Shown one piece after another: positions 55,206 through 64,000 of a stretch of 64,000 bases of DNA. The notes below the pieces were generated by a model. That model saw nothing but the letters and a program-made list of their open reading frames with translations, ran no database searches and was not told where the DNA came from. Numbering within the stretch: position 1 is the stretch's first letter; every line of letters begins with the position of its first letter. The DNA is taken from the NCBI GenBank assembly GCA_014138645.1, contig JACJIB010000001.1, forward strand, positions 372,001 through 436,000, written 5' to 3'. This stretch comes from Methylorubrum thiocyanatum. Lineage in GTDB: Bacteria; Pseudomonadota; Alphaproteobacteria; Rhizobiales; Beijerinckiaceae. A program made the position numbers and the translations under genes.

Positions 55206-56804
55206 TCAGGCCGCCTTCCAACGCCGGGCGGTGTGGTTGCCGAAGGCGCGGGCGTAGAGGTTGCAGTAGTTCAGCGCCGCCCCGTCCCAGCCGAAGGAGC
55301 GGGACATCGCGCTGCGCCGCATGGTGTTGAGGCGCTTCTTCTGGCCGAAGGTCTCGAAGGCGCGGCGGATCGCCGAGGTCAGTCCCTTGGGCGAGGCCTC
55401 CCCGAAGGTGAAGCCCGTGACCCCGTCCTCCACGGTGTCGTTGAGGCCGCCGGTGCGGCGCACGATCGGCAGGGAGCCGAAGCGCTGCGCGTACATCTGC
55501 GCCAGGCCGCAGGGCTCGAAGCGGGAGGGCATCAGCAGGAAGTCGCTGCCGGCGAAGATGCGGCGCGCTTCCGTCTCGCGGAAGCCGACATGGACGCCGA
55601 CATTTTCGGGGTGGCGCCCGGCGAGGTCGCGCAGCGCCTCCTCGAACCGGCCTTCGCCCTGGCCGATCACCACGAGCTGGCCGCCCTCGGCGACGATCGA
55701 TTCGGCGGCACCGATGCTGAGATCGATGCCCTTCTGGTGCACGAGGCGCGAAACGATGGCGAAGAGCGGTCCGCGGGAGACCGCCATGCCAAACTGCTTG
55801 CGCACCTCGTCGGCATTCGCCCGCTTGCCCTTCCAGTCGTCGGGCTCGAAGCGGGTGGCGAGGTGCGGGTCGGTGCGCGGGTCCCAGCTCTCGTCGATGC
55901 CGTTGAGGATGCCGGTCAGTCGTCCCTGCGCGGCCCGGGTGCGCAGCAGCCCGTCGAGGCCGCAGCCGCCCTCGGGCGTGGTGATCTCGCGGGCATAGGT
56001 ATCGCTCACCGTGGTGACGTGCGAGGCGTGGTAGATGCCGGCCTTGAGGAAGGAGAGCTGCCCGTAGAACTCCACGCCGTCCATCTGGAAGGCATAGTCC
56101 GGCACGCCGATGCGGCCCAGGTTGTCGCGGTGGAACAGCCCCTGATAGGCGAGGTTGTGGATCGTCAGCACGCTCGGGCGGCGGATGCCGAGCCAGGAGA
56201 GATAGGCCGGCGCCAGCGCGGTCTGCCAGTCGTTGAGGTGCAGGAGGTCGGCCGACCAGAGCGGATCGACGCCGGCGGCGAGTTCCGCCGCCGCCCGGCT
56301 GAGGCGGGCGAACCGGAGGTCGTTGTCGCCGAAATCGCCCCGCGCATCGCCGTAGGGCGTGCCGTCGCGCTCATAGAGGTCGGGGGCGACCAGAACGTAG
56401 ACGCCGAGGCCATCCGGCGTGGTGCCGAAGCCGAGTTCGCAGCCCGGTACGCTGGCGAAGGCGCCGAACCGGGCGATCATCGTCAGGTTTTCGAGGCCGG
56501 CGAGCACGCGCGCGTAGCCGGGGATGAGGACGCGGACATCGTAGTGGCGGCGCAGCGCCCGGGGCAGGGCGCCCGCGACCTCGCCGAGACCGCCGGTCTT
56601 CACGAAATCCGCCATCTCCGGGGTGGCGTAGAGGATGCGGGGGAGGAGGGCGTTGCCGAGCCTCGGGTCGGGCTCGAAGGCGGATATCGGTGACGGCGGC
56701 TCGGCGACCGGGCGCGCACCGAGATCCACGTAAGCCATCGACCCGCCCCCAACCCACGCGCGCCGCTCTGGAAACGCGGGAACCGCCGCTGCTGCGCTCG
56801 GCAT
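55206..56804 (-). CDS. glgA: glycogen synthase
   Basis: GlgA adds glucose from ADP-glucose to the non-reducing ends of glycogen. The 532-residue GT5 protein has the substrate motif MADFVKTGGLGEVAGALPRA, DLLHLNDWQTALAPAYLSWL, TIHNLAYQGLFHRDNLGRI, and the second domain with FAIVSRLVHQKGIDLS and PSRFEPCGLAQMYAQRFGS. The N-terminus is about 45 residues longer than in E. coli. ATG 56804 has GGAG six bases upstream; the ATG at 56738 is the alternative. It is downstream of the GH13 gene on the same strand. Confidence 0.96.
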   Translation of the reverse strand: MPSAAAAVPAFPERRAWVGGGSMAYVDLGARPVAEPPSPISAFEPDPRLGNALLPRILYATPEMADFVKTGGLGEVAGALPRALRRHYDVRVLIPGYARVLAGLENLTMIARFGAFASVPGCELGFGTTPDGLGVYVLVAPDLYERDGTPYGDARGDFGDNDLRFARLSRAAAELAAGVDPLWSADLLHLNDWQTALAPAYLSWLGIRRPSVLTIHNLAYQGLFHRDNLGRIGVPDYAFQMDGVEFYGQLSFLKAGIYHASHVTTVSDTYAREITTPEGGCGLDGLLRTRAAQGRLTGILNGIDESWDPRTDPHLATRFEPDDWKGKRANADEVRKQFGMAVSRGPLFAIVSRLVHQKGIDLSIGAAESIVAEGGQLVVIGQGEGRFEEALRDLAGRHPENVGVHVGFRETEARRIFAGSDFLLMPSRFEPCGLAQMYAQRFGSLPIVRRTGGLNDTVEDGVTGFTFGEASPKGLTSAIRRAFETFGQKKRLNTMRRSAMSRSFGWDGAALNYCNLYARAFGNHTARRWKAA

Positions 56805-57007
56805 TGCAATGCTCCGGAAGGCAATCCGTTCCGTTGCATCGCACAATTCAGGCCACGTTCAGACCAATATCTTTGAGTGGGCGCCTGCGCCGCCATCATG
56901 GGTTGTCTGCGCTGCGGGCATATGTGCCTCCTGCCGCGCTTCGTACCCGCCTGCGATCGGGCGGGATTCGTCGGACGCGATGGGCCACGACGGCACTGCG
57001 GAAACCG

Positions 57008-58648
<1,641 letters not shown>

Positions 58649-58973
58649 CGGACCTCCCGCGATGCGGTCGCCGGCGCCGCGCGCCACGTCAGGAGGGCGT
58701 AGGGTCGTTCAGCAAGCCTTCAAGCGCCCTGCGCCATTTCCTGTGCGCGTCGTCGGCCGATGCGCGAACGTTGTGTCCGAGGTGACACAGGCGGGCGGGC
58801 ACACGACTTGCGAATGACACGTTCGTACGCATGTGTCTCGACAAGTCCGGTCACCCGCAACACCATGGTGTGGCAGGGCGACAGACCACGTCGCGGATCA
58901 TCGTGCCGCCGCCAGAAGCGGTCGGGCTCCGCGTCAACCGAAATCCTCGGCTGCAACGAAGGGGGATCCACAG
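58649..58973. other. 325-base divergent intergenic region
   Basis: It lies between the GH13 gene (minus) and glgP (plus). It contains a perfect palindrome ACACCATGGTGT at 58860-58871 and GTGTC-type half-sites around 58815-58840. No extra ORF is convincing. Confidence 0.5.
58860..58871. promoter_or_regulatory. perfect 12-bp palindrome, candidate operator
   Basis: ACACCATGGTGT lies between the divergent GH13 and glgP starts, so one regulator bound there could control both arms of glycogen breakdown. Confidence 0.4.
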
Positions 58974-61520
<2,547 letters not shown>

Positions 61521-61543
61521 GCGCTCGGCTGACGCAGATGGCG

Positions 61544-61584
61544 AAGGGCGGGAGGGGCGGAGGCCCCTCCCGCCCTTCGGTTTT
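61544..61584 (+). terminator. 14-bp stem terminator after glgP
   Basis: AAGGGCGGGAGGGG and CCCCTCCCGCCCTT are perfect arms around CGGAGG, followed by CGGTTTT. It lies 23 bases after the glgP stop. Confidence 0.85.
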
Positions 61585-61751
61585 CGGGCCGGGCTTCGGG
61601 AAGCCGGCGCGGCTGCCTGCAAGGGCCGATGCCGGGTTTGCGGTGGATACGCCCACAGCCAACTGAGCCCGGACATGCAATCCAAGGTTGAGATATCCTG
61701 CCGCCGGTCGTAACGTGGTACCCGATCAAACGTGAACGGGACTTCGATACC

Positions 61752-62099
61752 GTGGTTTCAGGATTGCCGACCTTCGCTTGGTTCTCTTACCTCGCGATGA
61801 TGGTCGTGGTGTCGCTGCTGAACCTGTATTGTGCAGCACACGTCAGGACTGAGAAAATCCCGATGCAATGGAACCTCGGCGGGCAGCCCACTTGGTTTGC
61901 GCCGAAGTTGATCGGCCTCTGGATGATCGTGGGGATCCTCGCCGTCACGGCGCCCGCGTTTTTCATGAATATCAAACAGAATGCGGCATCGGCCGGTCCT
62001 TGGTACTGGATCGGGATGATCGCCGTCTTCTGCTTCGTGGCTGCCATGTATGCTTGGCACATCCAGGCGGTCATCGCCTGGGCAGAAGCGCAGCGGTGA
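61752..62099 (+). CDS. small membrane protein, DUF1648-like
   Basis: A 115-residue protein with about three to four hydrophobic helices. The loop IPMQWNLGGQPTWFAPKL resembles the DUF1648 signature seen in SdpI-like immunity and peptide-modification proteins. No signal peptide beyond the first helix. The start is uncertain: GTG 61752 is plausible, and an ATG at 61797 would remove the first helix. It converges with the flavin reductase-like gene with a 22-base gap. Function unknown. Confidence 0.7.
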   Translation: MVSGLPTFAWFSYLAMMVVVSLLNLYCAAHVRTEKIPMQWNLGGQPTWFAPKLIGLWMIVGILAVTAPAFFMNIKQNAASAGPWYWIGMIAVFCFVAAMYAWHIQAVIAWAEAQR

Positions 62100-62121
62100 C
62101 CCTCGGCCGGGTCGGCTCCCC

Positions 62122-63063
62122 TCAGGCCCCCGGCTCGAGCGGGATCGGATAGAACCGTGCCCCCGCCGCCGCTGCCAGAACCTCCACCGCGCCCAGCGTC
62201 GAGGGGCAGCCGGAGGCGTGCACCACGTCGGTCGCCCGTAAGGTCGGGATGTGGGCGGTGAGCGGCCCGGGGCGCACGTCGGGGGCCCGCTGGCGGTGGC
62301 GGTCGGCGGCCAGCGTGATGCGGGTCACGCCGGTGGCGCGCAGCCATTCGAGCGACGGGCGCATGTAGAGATCGAGGGGATCGCGTGCGCCGACGATGAG
62401 GCAGATCTCGCGGGCCGGCTCGACGTAGCGCGCGGCGCGGGCAATGGCCCAGATGCCGGCAAACCCCGTCTCCGCCGCCACCAGCACGAGGCGGCCGCCG
62501 CCGGGGCGATAGGTGCCGTTGCCGACGGGGCCCTTCACCTTCACCGTGCGGCCGGGCTCGACGGCGCAGCCGAACAGGGCGGTGAGGTCGTCCGCGCATT
62601 CGCCGCGCAGATGGAAGACGAGTTCGTTCAACTCCGCTCCGCCCTCGACGCCGAGCGTCGGTGTCAGGGTCACCGGGTTGCCGCCCTCGAGCGTGACGAC
62701 GACCTGATCGCCCGGCTCGAAGGCGAGCCGCCGCTCCAGAGTGGCGACCACCTGCAGGACCCGCGGCGCCAGCGCCGTGATCGTATCGATGCTGCCGGCG
62801 CGGCGGGCCGTGGTTCGGGCTTGAGCCTTGATCGGCCGGATCGCCGCGTCCGGATCGGGGACGGACAGCGTCACCGCCTCCGCCCGCCGGGCGCGGACCG
62901 GCAACCGCCGCGAGGCGGGGCCGGCACCCTGACCGAGCAGGCCGGACATCGGGGCGATCACCCCGTCGGCCAGGGCAGTTTCGAGGGATGTGTCGCCGGG
63001 GGAGACCCGCAGGGGCTGTCCGTTGACGACTAGCGAGCAACGGGCGCTCGTGGGAGCACGCAT
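62122..63063 (-). CDS. ferredoxin-reductase-like flavoprotein with cysteine-less ferredoxin domain
   Basis: A 313-residue protein. The first ~70 residues resemble a plant-type 2Fe-2S ferredoxin (SLVVNGQPLRVSPGDTSLET, then ALADGVIAPMSG) but carry none of the four cluster cysteines. The rest is a ferredoxin-NAD(P) reductase fold: FAD region near ERRLAFEPGDQVVVTLEGG and the NAD-binding LVLVAAETGFAGIWAIARAA. It resembles CDP-glucoseen reductase or phenol hydroxylase reductase. The cluster is lost, so any electron path must bypass it or be absent. It is downstream of a coiled-coil gene on the same strand. Confidence 0.82.
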   Translation of the reverse strand: MRAPTSARCSLVVNGQPLRVSPGDTSLETALADGVIAPMSGLLGQGAGPASRRLPVRARRAEAVTLSVPDPDAAIRPIKAQARTTARRAGSIDTITALAPRVLQVVATLERRLAFEPGDQVVVTLEGGNPVTLTPTLGVEGGAELNELVFHLRGECADDLTALFGCAVEPGRTVKVKGPVGNGTYRPGGGRLVLVAAETGFAGIWAIARAARYVEPAREICLIVGARDPLDLYMRPSLEWLRATGVTRITLAADRHRQRAPDVRPGPLTAHIPTLRATDVVHASGCPSTLGAVEVLAAAAGARFYPIPLEPGA

Positions 63064-63106
63064 GGCGGCAACCCGCTCCGATCGGATGTGAGGTGTTGGT
63101 CGGGGA

Positions 63107-63523
63107 TCAGAGCGAATCGTGGATCAGGCGCTCGACCAGGGCGGCCCAGCGCTCGCGCACGGCCCGCGCCTCGTCGCCCAGCGACTCAGACGCCGCGAGG
63201 CCGAGGCTGGCCCGCAGGGCTTCGCTCTCCCGGCGCTCGGCGGCGAGCGCCGCCTTCATCATCGCCACTTCGAGGCGAAGGCGCGTGAGGTCAGCCTCGC
63301 CCGTCGCCGTTCCGGCCTCAGAGGAGGGGGAAGCAGGGTGTTCCCCCGGCGCGTCCGCCGTGACCTGAGCCGCGGCCTCCGGCGCCATGTCCGCTGCCGG
63401 TTCTGCGGGGATTGTCCGTGGCTGCGCCACGACGGCGAGATGCGCATGGATCGGCCGCGTCATGAGGCGGCGCATCGCGCTGCCGGAGGGGGCCGGGCTC
63501 CTGCGTTTCGTCGCCTCGATCAT
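63107..63523 (-). CDS. hypothetical coiled-coil protein
   Basis: A 138-residue protein with a Pro/Ala-rich N-terminal half and a long predicted coiled coil near the C-terminus (ADLTRLRLEVAMMKAALAAE, RRESEALRASLGLAASESLG, ARAVRERWAALVERLIHDSL). No family is recognised. It lies 43 bases upstream of the flavoprotein gene on the same strand, so they may be co-transcribed. An internal ATG at MRRLMTRP is an alternative start. Confidence 0.68.
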   Translation of the reverse strand: MIEATKRRSPAPSGSAMRRLMTRPIHAHLAVVAQPRTIPAEPAADMAPEAAAQVTADAPGEHPASPSSEAGTATGEADLTRLRLEVAMMKAALAAERRESEALRASLGLAASESLGDEARAVRERWAALVERLIHDSL

Positions 63524-63659
63524 CGTCCATCCTCAGGCCGGCGGGATCGCTCACGAGGCGTCCCGGGTAATTGGGATGGACCTTCCTTCAACATGGTTAA
63601 GGGAGGTTTAAGCCGATCGTCGAGACCGCTGCCTCACGGTAGGATCGGGGTCGGCTGGG

Positions 63660-64000
63660 TCAGGCCGCCTCGGGCGCGGCGCCGACGAGCTGGCGGGCCT
63701 GGAGCACGGTCATCGGCTCGCCGAAGGCTGCGCCTTGCGCGTAGTCGCAGCCGAGTTCTTGCAGCCCCTGCGCATCCTCCTCCGACTCGGCGCCCTCGGC
63801 GATGGTGGCGAGACCGAGCTCCTGCCCCATCCGCAGCACCGAGCGCAGCATGGCGGTGCGGCCCTGGCCGAGCTGGCGCACGAAGCTCTGGTCGATCTTG
63901 ATCGTGTCGAAGGGGAAGCGCTGGAGATAGGAGATCGCCGAGTAGCCGGTGCCGAAATCGTCGAGGATCAGGCCGGCGCCGAGGTCGTGGATGCGGGTGA
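63660..64000 (-). CDS. EAL-domain protein, C-terminal part, cut by window end
   Basis: The frame runs off the window end and encodes the last ~113 residues of an EAL (cyclic-di-GMP phosphodiesterase) domain: LILDDFGTGYSAISYLQRFP, FDTIKIDQSFVRQLGQGRTA, ATIAEGAESEEDAQGLQELG and CDYAQGAAFGEPM. The DDFGTGYS loop and the KIDxSF motif are intact, as are the later EGAE and Q-G residues. The catalytic EAL/EVL motif itself is outside the window, so activity cannot be judged. Upstream GGDEF or sensor domains may lie beyond 64000. Confidence 0.93.
   Translation of the reverse strand, partial: TRIHDLGAGLILDDFGTGYSAISYLQRFPFDTIKIDQSFVRQLGQGRTAMLRSVLRMGQELGLATIAEGAESEEDAQGLQELGCDYAQGAAFGEPMTVLQARQLVGAAPEAA

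Overview
The window is GC-rich (roughly 70%) alphaproteobacterial chromosome, most likely Hyphomicrobiales and probably Methylobacterium/Methylorubrum. The evidence is the C4-pathway 5-aminolevulinate synthase, UPF0262 and DUF2948 flanking hisD, DUF2794, DUF2336, BluB, class II DAHP synthase, an HWE-type histidine kinase and an Irr-like iron box. The species assignment is inference. I saw no rRNA, tRNA, CRISPR array, transposase or prophage gene.

Layout. 1-4.9 kb: histidine/cell-wall block on the minus strand (small ORF, murA, DUF2948, hisD, UPF0262), with a small secreted Cys-rich protein on the plus strand between murA and DUF2948. 5.5-9.8 kb: hemA, a two-gene nucleotidyltransferase/partner cassette, DUF2059, a PhnA-like protein and a metallo-beta-lactamase-fold hydrolase. 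10.1-17.6 kb: class II DAHP synthase, unknown small genes, yicC-gmk, an MsbA-type ABC exporter and an AmpG-like MFS protein. 17.8-22.4 kb: DUF2336 protein, double-receiver regulator, L,D-transpeptidase, bluB and DUF2794. 22.4-27.6 kb: TonB siderophore receptor with an Irr-type box, then the Entner-Doudoroff genes edd and eda.

28.0-36.9 kb is the most distinctive region. An FCD-type GntR regulator and an NTF2-like protein flank a control region holding three TGYRYRCA octamers and a textbook sigma-54 promoter. This drives a branched-chain-amino-acid-type ABC importer whose substrate-binding gene carries an in-frame amber codon. One permease and both ATPases of that importer are fused into a single 827-residue protein. 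A PuuE-like deacetylase and a Tat-exported gamma-glutamyltransferase family enzyme follow. Together they look like a nitrogen-controlled uptake and breakdown route for an unknown amide-type compound, possibly decaying in this strain.

36.9-45.0 kb: hslO, a large porin joining an Omp25-like barrel to an OprB barrel, a candidate small RNA, DUF2147, ndk, a lipoprotein, and the M48 peptidase/DUF898 pair. 45.7-53.4 kb: cstA-ybdD (pyruvate/peptide uptake), a TPM-TPM-LemA cluster, a SelT/W/H-type thioredoxin-like protein and a Cache-HAMP-PAS-HWE kinase. 53.4-61.5 kb: aldo/keto reductase, Crp/Fnr regulator, then a glycogen/maltodextrin block (glgA, GH13 glucosidase, divergent glgP). 61.7-64.0 kb: small membrane protein, a flavin reductase-like protein with a cysteine-less ferredoxin domain, a coiled-coil protein and the C-terminal part of an EAL-domain protein cut by the window edge.

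Intergenic stretches over about 300 bases are described in their own entries. Two copies of an ~80-bp hairpin-forming intergenic repeat lie at 20.7 and 25.7 kb.
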